DNA from: Streptomyces luteolifulvus
GTDB taxonomy: Bacteria; Actinomycetota; Actinomycetes; Streptomycetales; Streptomycetaceae
Direction: 5' to 3'
Assembly: GCF_008806595.1 (NCBI RefSeq)
Contig: NZ_VZRB01000019.1
Span: 1 to 64,000 of the forward strand
Length of the DNA: 64,000 nucleotides
A program made the position numbers and the translations under genes. The notes below the pieces were generated by a model. It was not told where the DNA came from and made no database searches. It saw nothing but the letters and a program-made list of their open reading frames with translations. Positions 43,572 through 51,425 of this stretch are shown one piece after another; the stretch's first letter is position 1, and each line of letters opens with the position of its first letter.

Positions 43572-44057
43572 GTGGCGGCCGACGTGACCCTGCGACGCGA
43601 AGCGTTCCTGGAGCGCGTGAAGGAACGCGGCGAGTACAACAACCTGCAGGAAGCCGAGCGCGCGGCCCGTGTGGTGCTCGCCCTGCTGGGCGCACACCTG
43701 GTCGGCGCGGTGCGCGCCCAGTTGGCGGCGCGCCTGCCCGACGACTTCGCTCTGGTCCTCCTCAATCCGCTGCAAAGCGCCGAGCCCCTGCCGCCGGAGC
43801 GGTTCGTGCGGGCGACGGCCGCCTGGATCGAAGGCGCCACTGAGCAGACCGCGGCCTGGGACGTCAGCGCTGTCCTCAGCACCGCCGCCGACGCGGCCGG
43901 CGACGACCTGCTGGGGCAGATCCTGCTGCAGCTCCCCCGGGCTACGACCTCCTCTTCGGCCACCCCCAGCCCGCCTGACAACCCACACCGCCGGCGCCCG
44001 CACACCGGCACGACGACTGACGACAGACGAGAGACGACAGAGAGGCAACCACCGTAG
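43572..44057 (+). CDS. DUF2267 protein with a probable 3' frameshift, 161 aa
   Basis: Most of the protein fits DUF2267: LRREAFLERVKERGEYNNLQ, EAERAARVVLALLGAHLVGA, and RLPDDFALVLLNPLQSAEPL with the domain repeated. At about 43940 the run of Cs seems one base short: adding one C would give LQLPPGYDLLFGHPQPA and a stop, the normal end. As it stands, the frame continues with low-complexity sequence to 44057. The GTG at 43572 is the assumed start. The family is often next to Hsp20 genes; its function is unknown. Confidence 0.7.
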   Translation: MAADVTLRREAFLERVKERGEYNNLQEAERAARVVLALLGAHLVGAVRAQLAARLPDDFALVLLNPLQSAEPLPPERFVRATAAWIEGATEQTAAWDVSAVLSTAADAAGDDLLGQILLQLPRATTSSSATPSPPDNPHRRRPHTGTTTDDRRETTERQPP

Positions 44058-44264
44058 TGATGTCCGACCGGCGTTCACCCCTGCAGCACGCGCCCGTGAT
44101 GACGTACGAGCAGATGCTGGAGAAGGTCCGCTACGAAGGCGCCTACCCCACCCGGGAAAGAGCCGGCGAAGCCGTCCGCCTGGTCCTCGCGGCACTCGGA
44201 CGCCAGCTGACCGGCGACGAACGCGTCGATCTGGCCGCCCGCCTCCCCCTCCACCGAGCGGGAG
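44057..44264 (+). pseudogene. Second DUF2267 gene, 3'-truncated
   Basis: The GTG overlaps the stop of the previous frame. The fragment reads MTYEQMLEKVRYEGAYPTRE, RAGEAVRLVLAALGRQLTGD and ERVDLAARLP, a clear DUF2267 start. It is then cut by the insertion-element end at 44265, and translation would run on into non-native codons. It forms a tandem pair with the DUF2267 gene upstream. Confidence 0.7.
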
Positions 44265-44286
44265 TGTCTAATCAACGGCGGATCTT
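44265..44286. repeat. Insertion-element end motif, copy 2
   Basis: TGTCTAATCAACGGCGGATC matches the motif at 5787-5808 at all but two of its first 20 positions. It marks the exact point where the second DUF2267 gene is truncated. No transposase relic is recognisable beside it here. Confidence 0.6.
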
Positions 44287-44439
44287 TCCACCGGGTTCAT
44301 CTCAGAACCGGTGTGGACGACGACGTCCGCGGTGACGGGTGGCCGGCGCTGGGCGAGGTGGTTGGGTGGCGGCCATCTTCCGGATGAGCATGTTCGGGTG
44401 GTGGGAGACGATGGGGCGGCCGCCAGGCTGGTGGCGGTA

Positions 44440-45012
44440 TTACCTGAGTTCGACGGAGTACGAGGTGCCGGGGAACTCCCATCCGTCGGTGCCTTCGCCG
44501 ATGTCCGCAACGATGATGTCGTCGACGAAGTGGTCCTCGAACTCGTCGTCGGTGAACTCGCCGGCCAGCCAGAGTTCCTCGATCTCGTCCCAGTTGCCCC
44601 GGCTGCCGTCGATGCGCAGCGGGGCGGCTCGTCGGTTGCCGCGCTCGCGTTCGTCGTCGCCCGTTTTGACGAGGCCGCTGATCTCGAACTGGCCCCTCTT
44701 GACGTGGTCGGGGATCGGGTCGGCGGGGACGACGGCGGTGTTCTCGTAGGCGGTGTGGATGAGGTCGCGGTAGCTGCGGCGGATGTTGTACTCGGGGTCG
44801 GACAGCCAGTTGATCAGGGTCTTAGTGGTCACGTGGAGGCCTGCGTCCTCCAGGGCCTGGTGGCCGCGGTGGGTTGCGGTGAGCTGGCTGAGCTGGGCGT
44901 GCCAGTGTTTGGCGGTGTAGGAGGTCAGTCGGTGGCGGGGGGTGACTTGGGAGCGCAGGAGGTCGTTGAGGGCGGCGCCCAGGGAGCGGCCGTGACCTGT
45001 GGGACCTGCCAT
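44440..45012 (-). CDS. Tpg-like HTH protein, candidate terminal protein, 190 aa
   Basis: The protein has an N-terminal helical region with a likely helix-turn-helix (LTSYTAKHWHAQLSQLTATH; GLHVTTKTLINWLSDPEYNI; RRSYRDLIHTAYE). A beta-rich part follows (GQFEISGLVKTGDDERERGN), then an acidic end (EIEELWLAGEFTDDEFEDHF; VDDIIVADIGEGTDGWEFPG). This order of HTH, beta region and acidic tail, and the length, parallel the Streptomyces terminal protein Tpg (~185 residues), though identity is low. Its ATG overlaps the stop of the Tap-like gene by one base (TGATG), just as tpg follows tap. A plain DNA-binding regulator is the main alternative. Confidence 0.55.
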   Translation of the reverse strand: MAGPTGHGRSLGAALNDLLRSQVTPRHRLTSYTAKHWHAQLSQLTATHRGHQALEDAGLHVTTKTLINWLSDPEYNIRRSYRDLIHTAYENTAVVPADPIPDHVKRGQFEISGLVKTGDDERERGNRRAAPLRIDGSRGNWDEIEELWLAGEFTDDEFEDHFVDDIIVADIGEGTDGWEFPGTSYSVELR

Positions 45013-47525
45013 CAGGAATCACCCTCGGGGATGAACTCACCCGGCTGGACGAACTTGGCCTTGACCTCGCCGAAGCCGGTCCCGATCCGGTACGTGTCCG
45101 GGGGCGTGTCGGGTGCCGTCCAGAAGACGGCGGCGTCGACGTTGCGCAGGGCGATGAGCGTGTGGCCTTCCTGAACCGCCTTGAAGGCCGTGGTCCAGTG
45201 ACGGACGGAGGCTTCGGCGACCATGCTCATGCGCCAGTCCGGCCGCCAGAACGGGGACTTCTGCTCCTCACGCTTGGGCCACAGCAGACGCAGCGCGATG
45301 GACAACCGGGTCTTGTACGCCTTGTACGGCTCACCACCGGCCTGGACGAGCTCCAGGCGGGCCTGGCGGGCAGCGGCGTAGAAGGGCTTGAACAGTGACT
45401 CGTTGGCCTTGCCGGTCCAGGAGTCGTGGATGGTCGGCATCGCGGCGAGGTGGCCGTCGCGGACAAGCCTCTCCAACTGCTTGATGTGCGGGGTGGTGAC
45501 CCACACGCGGCCCTGGGCGTCGGGCCGGTCGATGATCCGGCCCAGCGGGTGCGGCATGTCGGTGCGGGTCCACACCGGGATGTCGATGAGGTAGATCCCG
45601 GCACTGGCTTTGTCGAACGCGGCAAGCGGCCCGGTGTGCAGCAGCTTGTTCGGAGCCAGGGGAACGGCCGAACACGCGGACGGGTAACTGCCGTTGCGGT
45701 CGATCAGGCACAACACGCCCGCCCCGAAGGAGGCGGGGACATCGAGCTTGTCCCGGCGGACCCGCTTGCCGTTGTTCCGGATGTAGGGCACCCGGGAGCT
45801 GGTGACGTCAGGGTGGACCCAGCGCGGTTCGCCGTCCATGTGCTCACTGATCAGCGGCCACGGACCGCTCTCCCGGTCCTCGATACGGATGACCTTGATC
45901 GGGTGCATCTTCGAGCGGCCGACCGCGTCCTTGAGGAGCTTCAGCGCGGGGAAGGGCGCACTGTCCGGCTCGTCCTCCTCATCCCCTGGCTGAAGCTCCT
46001 GCTCTCGGTCGTCATCACCTTCGTCGTCCGGGATGTGCGCGCTGTCCGCGGCGGACTGGACAGTGGCAGGCTGCCGGGGGGTGCTGGCGGACACGGCGGT
46101 GTTGTAGGCGTTCAGCGCGGCGGCGAGGCTGCGCCCTTCAGCGGTCTCCGGCACCGGCGGCGGGGCCGCGGCCACCTGCGCCAGGGACGGCCGGAGTTCG
46201 GCGAGGACCTTCCGGTCGCCGCCGGCCAGCGCGGTGCGCAGTGCGGCCAGCACATGCGTGACAGACGCTGGCAGCCCCTGCTTGGCGCCGGAGGTGTAGG
46301 GAAGCGCGGCTTCGGCCAACTCCCGCTCAACAGCGGTGCCGATGCCCGACGCGGCCCCGCCACCGGCCGTGCCGGCCACGGGTGCTGCTCCGGCGTCCAG
46401 GAAGCGGGCGTGCAGCAGATCGGGGCCCAGGTACGCCGAGCCGATCGCGCCGAAGTCCCGCTCCGCGACGGTGACCTGGACCCTGGCAGGGTCGTCGGTC
46501 GGGGCGAGCGTCAGCGTGACGTCGGCGTCCAGAAGACTCAAGAGCGTGGGATCGGCGCTGTCCACGACGGCGAGGACCGGCACATGCAGGGTGCGCGCGA
46601 GGGTGGCGAGGGCCTGGGAGGCGTCCGGGAGCCGGTCCCCGGACAGCGGCAGGCGGGCGTTGTGGGCGGCCTGGAGCCGGTCGACGACCACGAGGGCCAG
46701 GTCCTCGACGTGTGGGGCGGTCTCCGCGATGGCTTCGGCCGTCAGGTCGCTGCCATCGTCGATGAGGAGCACGGCGGCCTGCTGGCGGAGCCGCTGGGCG
46801 ACCTGCTGCTCGTGCTCGGTGAGGCGGCCCTGCTTCAGGCGCGGGTAGTCGCCGCCGGTCTCGGCGGCGAGGATCCGGCGGAAGATGTCGGCCCGGTTCG
46901 GTCCCGACGCCGCGTACAGAACCTTCCGGCCGTCGACGAGCGCCGTCTTCCTGGCGGCAGCCAGCCCCAGCAGACTTCCGCCGCCGGCCGGGGGCGCCGC
47001 GACGAGCGTCAGCAGCCCCGGCTGCAGACCGCCCGTCGCCGCGTCCAGGCCGGGCAGCCCGAACGTGGGGCCGCTGGCGGGGCCGGACGCGAGCACGGAA
47101 CCGATGGTGTCGCCCAGCGTGGCGAGCCTGCGTGGCGCGCTGCCGCGACCCTGAGTGCCTTGGCTGTTCACCGCACCTCCTGCGGCCGGATCGTACGAGT
47201 GGGAAGCAGAGTTGGTGTCGACGGGCAGCAGCACCGCGACCGGTGTACGGCTCCGACGCAGCACCTGCGGTTCGCCGTGCGCGGCCCGCGAGATCAGATC
47301 ACCGAAGTCCTTCTGCGCCGCACTGAGTACGTGGGAGGGGAAGGCGTCGGCCTGCCGTGCTGCCGGGAACCGGTCCAGCGGTGCCAGCAGGGCGCGATCG
47401 TCTCGCTTGTGGATCAGGGTCGTGACCCCGTCGTCCTCGGCGGCTTTCACCAGGGCGTAGAGCTCTTTGCGGGCTTCGGTTGCGTTCATCGCAGTCTCGG
47501 GCAGCTGCTCCTGACCGTGACTCAC
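45012..47525 (-). CDS. Tap-like protein: Phd x2, RecA/DnaB-like, polymerase-like domains, 837 aa
   Basis: Two Phd/YefM-like antitoxin folds come first (NATEARKELYALVKAAEDDG at ~14; VLSAAQKDFGDLISRAAHGE at ~66). A RecA/DnaB-like domain follows (~150-395) with TFGLPGLDAATGGLQPGLLT. Its P-loop reads APPAGGGSLL instead of GKT, and the Walker B-like LALVVVDRLQA is intact. After an acidic linker (~498-522) the C-terminal domain shows DRNGSYPSA at 609-617, like motif A of B-family polymerases, then WRPDWRMSMVAEASVRHW (760-777) and LRNVDAAVFW (793-802, a motif C position). This order matches the C-terminal domain of the telomere protein Tap. It likely acts on DNA ends with the overlapping Tpg-like gene. 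The GTG at 47525 is the best start. Confidence 0.6.
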   Translation of the reverse strand: MSHGQEQLPETAMNATEARKELYALVKAAEDDGVTTLIHKRDDRALLAPLDRFPAARQADAFPSHVLSAAQKDFGDLISRAAHGEPQVLRRSRTPVAVLLPVDTNSASHSYDPAAGGAVNSQGTQGRGSAPRRLATLGDTIGSVLASGPASGPTFGLPGLDAATGGLQPGLLTLVAAPPAGGGSLLGLAAARKTALVDGRKVLYAASGPNRADIFRRILAAETGGDYPRLKQGRLTEHEQQVAQRLRQQAAVLLIDDGSDLTAEAIAETAPHVEDLALVVVDRLQAAHNARLPLSGDRLPDASQALATLARTLHVPVLAVVDSADPTLLSLLDADVTLTLAPTDDPARVQVTVAERDFGAIGSAYLGPDLLHARFLDAGAAPVAGTAGGGAASGIGTAVERELAEAALPYTSGAKQGLPASVTHVLAALRTALAGGDRKVLAELRPSLAQVAAAPPPVPETAEGRSLAAALNAYNTAVSASTPRQPATVQSAADSAHIPDDEGDDDREQELQPGDEEDEPDSAPFPALKLLKDAVGRSKMHPIKVIRIEDRESGPWPLISEHMDGEPRWVHPDVTSSRVPYIRNNGKRVRRDKLDVPASFGAGVLCLIDRNGSYPSACSAVPLAPNKLLHTGPLAAFDKASAGIYLIDIPVWTRTDMPHPLGRIIDRPDAQGRVWVTTPHIKQLERLVRDGHLAAMPTIHDSWTGKANESLFKPFYAAARQARLELVQAGGEPYKAYKTRLSIALRLLWPKREEQKSPFWRPDWRMSMVAEASVRHWTTAFKAVQEGHTLIALRNVDAAVFWTAPDTPPDTYRIGTGFGEVKAKFVQPGEFIPEGDS

Positions 47526-47640
47526 TCATCCTCCAAGCGTGCTCAACTCTCCCTCTATTGTAGCGGAGTCCACTTATTTAATGGATTCGAATCATACACT
47601 TTCTTCGACATGTTCACTCAGTCGTGAAGGCCTTCGGTAT
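47526..47640. promoter_or_regulatory. AT-rich upstream region of the Tap-like gene
   Basis: A stretch of unusually low GC precedes the gene, with TATTGTAG and a perfect ten-base palindrome GATTCGAATC at 47584-47593. It is the likely promoter and regulator-binding region of the tap-like/tpg-like operon. No iteron-like repeats are seen. Confidence 0.45.
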
Positions 47641-47768
47641 GAGTTGACAGTCGGAGTGTTCACCGCTCAGCAGGTCGCAGCCGCACGACGAGACGAGGGC
47701 CGGGGCACCGGGCCGGCCCTCGCTCGCTGCGTCCGCAGACGTGGCACACCTCGCCGCGACCGTCGGGC

Positions 47769-48153
47769 TCAGCTGCCCGCTGCAGGCTCCTGCTCTCCGG
47801 GCGCCTCCTCGTACGCGAGGTGGCCGACAGCGGAGTAGGCCTTGCCCATCTTGTCTGCGAGTCCACTCGCGAGATCCTGCGCCGCATGGGAGGACTCGGT
47901 GCACCGTCGGATCACGTCCTCGAGGGAATCGCCCCTCAGGTCGGGCGTCAGGCACCCCTTGGCGTGCAGGTCCTGCACGGAGTTCCCGACGAGGTCGAGG
48001 GGCGTTCCTCATCTCCGCGGCGGCGCGGGTGACGCAGCTGTAGATGTGGTAGGCCTCCCCCGGGTACTGGATCCCCTGGCGGTGCAGGGCGTTGACCAGG
48101 TCGACCAGGGATCGCGCCGCGCTCTCCGCGTGCTGCTCCAGGTTCTGGCTCAT
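47769..48153 (-). pseudogene. Small helical accessory protein, frameshifted
   Basis: The ATG at 48153 follows AAGGAGA and opens MSQNLEQHAESAARSLVDLV, NALHRQGIQYPGEAYHIYS and CVTRAAAEMRN. Near 48005 a one-base shift is required to continue as PLDLVGNSVQDLHAKGCLTP, RGDSLEDVIRRCTESSHAAQ and DLASGLADKMGKAYSAVGHL to the stop at 47769. The whole would be about 127 residues, all-helical, of unknown function. It lies directly upstream of the Tap-like gene and is co-oriented, so it may have been part of the same element. Confidence 0.5.
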
Positions 48154-48289
48154 GGTGGTCTCCTTCGGCGTCATGTTCGTGGCCACGCCATACGTGGCGA
48201 GGTGGTCAAGGCCCAGGAGGTCGGCGCCCCGGCTTCGGGCGGTGCGCTCCGGAGCACCCGCGATGCGGTTCATCAGCTCCCTCCGGCCG

Positions 48290-48532
48290 CTACCCGGGTG
48301 ACCGATCACGCGGTGCGCATTGCTCGATGCGCGCACCGATCAGCGCGGATGCGGTCCGCATGTCCGACGCGGCGTCGACGCCCCAGCGGCTGGGGTCGGC
48401 CGGCTGGAGGTCCTCGGTCGAGGGGCCGCTGTCGTGCTGGTGGAGGGTGCCGGCGTTGGCCGCGGCATACGCAGCGCCTCGGGTCCGGCTCTTCTTTCTC
48501 GCCCAGCTCTTGCGGCCGTGGCTCTTGGTCAT
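48290..48532 (-). CDS. Small basic hypothetical protein, 80 aa
   Basis: The ATG at 48532 is preceded by GCGAGAG. The sequence starts MTKSHGRKSWARKKSRTRGA, is strongly basic in its first 20 residues, then turns acidic (STEDLQPADPSRWGVDAASD) and ends in RTASALIGARIEQC. Similar short proteins are common in streptomycetes. The basic part suggests nucleic-acid binding. The last eight residues may be non-native. It is the first gene of the minus-strand cluster leading to the Tap-like gene. Confidence 0.55.
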   Translation of the reverse strand: MTKSHGRKSWARKKSRTRGAAYAAANAGTLHQHDSGPSTEDLQPADPSRWGVDAASDMRTASALIGARIEQCAPRDRSPG

Positions 48533-48927
48533 ACGGCTCTCGCAGTTTCCGCGCTCGACCCCATGATCCGATGCGCGCGACGAAGAGCAGCATGCGGAAG
48601 GCTCAGCGGCCGTACAGCCGCAAGAAGTTGTGGTGCACCTCGCGCTGATGCTGCACAGACCGGACCCTCAGCTGAGAGGCCGCGGGCACCTTTGCCGTGG
48701 TGCTCCCCGGTCATGGGCCCGGGCAGCGGGCTTGGGCCGATGCGTCGACCGCTGCCCGCACCCTACTGTTTCGCGACCGGGCACCGGGGCCGGTTGTCGA
48801 AGACACCGGGAAGCGGAGGTCGACGACCGATTCGGTCGGCGCGGTGTCGTTCACCTCGGTGTGCTCGGCTTCCGGCCTACCCGCCGGTCAGATGAATGAG
48901 GCTCCGGACGGAGCCCCATCATAAGGA
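48533..48927. other. Intergenic region with no supported gene
   Basis: About 395 bases. No frame shows family-like sequence on either strand. The promoter of the small basic protein gene should lie just above 48532. Confidence 0.4.
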
Positions 48928-49110
48928 TCACCAGCCGCCCGCCGCTCCTGAGCGAACTGCTCCCGGATCCGCCGCGACAGCCAGCACGGCGCGCACCGCC
49001 CGCCCCGCTCCCCCGGGTGCGGCCTGCGCGATCCGGTAGCAGCTCACGCAAGTACGGGCCCGCAGAACGATCTGCTCCTGGCGGCGCTTCCCCCAGCATG
49101 CCGCGCACCT
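48928..49110 (-). pseudogene. Zinc-ribbon-like fragment
   Basis: The minus strand encodes TRCAACWGKRRQEQIVLRAR followed by TCVSCYRIAQ. Two CxxC pairs spaced 18 residues apart look like a zinc ribbon. The frame is continuous with the IS5 relic upstream but has no own start, so this is likely the tail of an unknown small gene. Confidence 0.35.
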
Positions 49111-49257
49111 CGTCTGGACGACATCGTCGCCGCGATCGCCGTCCAACGGCCGGAGCTGTTCGACCTGACCCGGGACAGCACGCTCAACTACCTTCACTGA
49201 GCACTGTGCATCGTGAAGTTGCAGGTCACGGGTCTGGTGTGCGTGGGGTTCGGGATG

Positions 49258-49563
49258 CTCGCGGTCCAGGCGCGGGGCGCGGGCGGCCAGCAGGCCCACG
49301 ACCTCCCGCACCCAGCGGGTGACGGTGGTGCGGTGCACCCCATTCCCGCCGGCCAGATCGCCGGGCCGCTGGTCACAGCGCAGTACCGCCAGCACCAGGC
49401 CGGCGATCTTTCCCGGGGGCAGCGCCCGCCAGCGTGAGCCGATCTTCTTCAGGTGGCCGCGTATCAGGCCGGCGAGGTAGTTCAGGGTGGCGCTCGACAG
49501 CGGCAGGCAAGCGGTGTAGACAAGGCTGTCAGGGCCCTCGGCGGACCCGTTGTTTTTCTTCAC
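49258..49563 (-). pseudogene. IS5-group transposase, N-terminal relic
   Basis: The frame from the ATG at 49563 reads LPLSSATLNYLAGLIRGHLK, then RWRALPPGKIAGLVLAVLRC and NGVHRTTVTRWVREVVGLLA with ARAPRLD, the helix-turn-helix part of IS5-type transposases with a DDE_Tnp_4 domain. Homology stops after about 100 residues, before any catalytic Asp. The remaining frame downstream is unrelated. Confidence 0.75.
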
Positions 49564-49627
49564 ACCAAACTCAACTGCCGCCGGGGGCCCGCCGATTACG
49601 CCCCGACCGTCCCCCGTCCCAGCGTGG

Positions 49628-50083
49628 CTACCGGCGTGCGGTGAACCGCCCGTCGGGACGTTTGTGCAGCCAGCCCCGATCGGCGAGCTTGGTCATCTTC
49701 GCCCGCAGCGGCTCCAGCTTCCCGCGCACCGCCACCTCAAGGCCCAGCTCCTCGCCCACCGTCCTGACCTGGACCGGGCCGTCGGCGGCCCGCACGATCG
49801 CCAGAATCTGGCGGTAGTCAGCGGGCAGGGCAGCCTCGTCGGGATTCTCGCTGCGGTGCGGGATCAGCAGGACCGCCCGCCCCGCCACCCGGGCGGGAGC
49901 CGGGACGACGGCCGCGGCCGCCTCCACCGCGGCCCGGTCCTGCTCGGCCAGCCGGTTCAGGACCCGCTCGGCGATCACCAGCTCTTCCCACTCGGCCTGG
50001 ACCTCCTGCAGCTACTTGGCCAACTCCTCAGCGAGCACGTCCAGTTCACTCCGGCGAGCCGTGATCCGCTCCAGCTCCTGCAT
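49628..50083 (-). pseudogene. Streptomycete winged-helix hypothetical with an in-frame amber stop
   Basis: From the ATG at 50083 the frame reads MQELERITARRSELDVLAEE and LAK, then hits TAG at 50012-50014. It continues without any shift as LQEVQAEWEELVIAERVLNR, then VADRAVLLIPHRS-like and YRQILAIVRAADGPVQVRTV blocks, to KMTKLADRGWLHKRPDGRFT. The stop replaces what is probably a CAG or GAG codon. A GTG at 49978 could restart translation and give a 116-residue winged-helix-like product. The family is common in streptomycetes, with unknown function. Confidence 0.6.
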
Positions 50084-50379
50084 CCCCACGCCCTCCCCGC
50101 GCCTTCCCGGCCTACCGGCCCGGTGACGGATCGTAAGAGCGGCGCGGCGATCGGCGCAGCAGAACCCGACAACGCCTCCGGCCGACAAGCCAGACGATCT
50201 TCACCGTGGACACCCGCCGACGACCAGCGTGAGTATCCCGCCCGCACCTCACACCAGACCCGCGACCTGCACACTTCACGATGCACGCCACTCATCGGGC
50301 CGCGTTACGCCCTTGCCCGATACCAGGCAGACGGCAGGCTGATGGAACCGCGACGAGGTGCGTCCCGCCGTTCCCGGCT

Positions 50380-50613
50380 TCACAGCTGGGAGATCAGCCA
50401 CAGCAGCGACTCACCGGCACCGGCCGCGTCGAGAGCCACGAGCACCGCGTTCGTCACGACACCGGCCACGGTGCGGGCGGCGAGCTCGAAGCGCCGCTGG
50501 GTGGACGGCGTCCATTCCCGCTGGCGGGCGTAACGCCGGGCAGCCCGGCCGGCGGCTTCTGTGATCAGAGTCCGTGCCGGTACGCCGAGCACGAGCGAGA
50601 GCGATACTGCCAT
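50380..50613 (-). CDS. Small hydrophobic protein, 77 aa
   Basis: The ATG at 50613 follows GGGGGAT. The 77 residues have an N-terminal hydrophobic segment (MAVSLSLVLGVPARTLITEA), a basic middle (GRAARRYARQREWTPSTQRR) and a second hydrophobic helix (VAGVVTNAVLVALDAAGAG). It is probably a small membrane-associated protein. No family is recognised. It lies downstream of the two-component genes in the same orientation. Confidence 0.5.
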   Translation of the reverse strand: MAVSLSLVLGVPARTLITEAAGRAARRYARQREWTPSTQRRFELAARTVAGVVTNAVLVALDAAGAGESLLWLISQL

Positions 50614-50737
50614 GGCGATCCCCCATGAGATGTCCGAACGACGGCCGCTCGGTGCGGACCGTCCGCTCATCAATCTGGGGCGTGAGCTGTCCCTGAACGG
50701 AGGCGCGCGACACCCCTGGTCGCGGGAACTCGCTCTC

Positions 50738-51424
50738 TCATGATGGGGATTGGGCGTCCCATGCGGACGTGGACGGGAACGGACTGCCCATCCCCGCACG
50801 CCGGGCGAGCGCGATCAGTTCCGCCCGGGTGCGCAGACCGGTCGTCTCCTTCATCTCCGAGACACGGGAGCGAACCGTCTTCAGCTGGAGGAAGAGCAGA
50901 CGGGCGACGGCCGGGTCGTCGTAGCCGTCGACCATGAGGGAGAGGATTCTCAGCTGTGTGGCACTGAGGTCTTGCAGGTCGGGCGGACAGGGCTGTTCCG
51001 GGATCTCCTGAAGCAAAGCGACCACATGGTCCGCGGTACCGGGGCCGAAGTGGGCTTCGCCGTCGGCCAGGGCCCGCACCGCCCGGACGAGGTCGTCGCT
51101 CTCCCGGTCCTTGAGGACGAACCCGTGCACTCCGGCCCGCACGGCTGCGCGCAGGTGCCGGATGTCGGAGAACGAGGTGAAAGCCAGGATCCTGGAGTGC
51201 GGCCGGGTCCGGCGGATCTCGCGGGTGGCCGTGATGCCGTCCTGCTCCGGCATGTTGAGATCCATGACCACGACGTCGACGTGATGCGCCCGCGCCAGTT
51301 CCACGGCCTGCACTCCAGTGCCGGCTTCGGCGACGACCTCGATGCCGCTCTCTTCGAGCCAGACGCGCATCCCCTGGCGTGCGACGGGCTCGTCCTCGGC
51401 GATGAGTACGCGGATGGGGTTCAT
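50738..51424 (-). CDS. LuxR/NarL-type response regulator, 228 aa
   Basis: The receiver domain begins IRVLIAEDEPVARQGMRVWL, with the phospho-acceptor Asp in VDVVVMDLNMPEQDG and Lys in GFVLKDRES. The C-terminal LuxR-type helix-turn-helix reads LSATQLRILSLMVDGYDDPA, VARLLFLQLKTVRSRVSEM. The ATG at 51424 lies one base after the kinase stop and follows GGAGC. The gene is the partner of the sensor kinase encoded immediately upstream. Its targets are unknown. Confidence 0.92.
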   Translation of the reverse strand: MNPIRVLIAEDEPVARQGMRVWLEESGIEVVAEAGTGVQAVELARAHHVDVVVMDLNMPEQDGITATREIRRTRPHSRILAFTSFSDIRHLRAAVRAGVHGFVLKDRESDDLVRAVRALADGEAHFGPGTADHVVALLQEIPEQPCPPDLQDLSATQLRILSLMVDGYDDPAVARLLFLQLKTVRSRVSEMKETTGLRTRAELIALARRAGMGSPFPSTSAWDAQSPS

Positions 51425-51425
51425 G

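Noticed and set aside
45426..47627. 733-codon plus-strand frame opposite the tap-like gene
   Set aside because: Its composition is Gly/Arg/Val-rich and no motif is seen, while the minus strand shows several domains and translational coupling.
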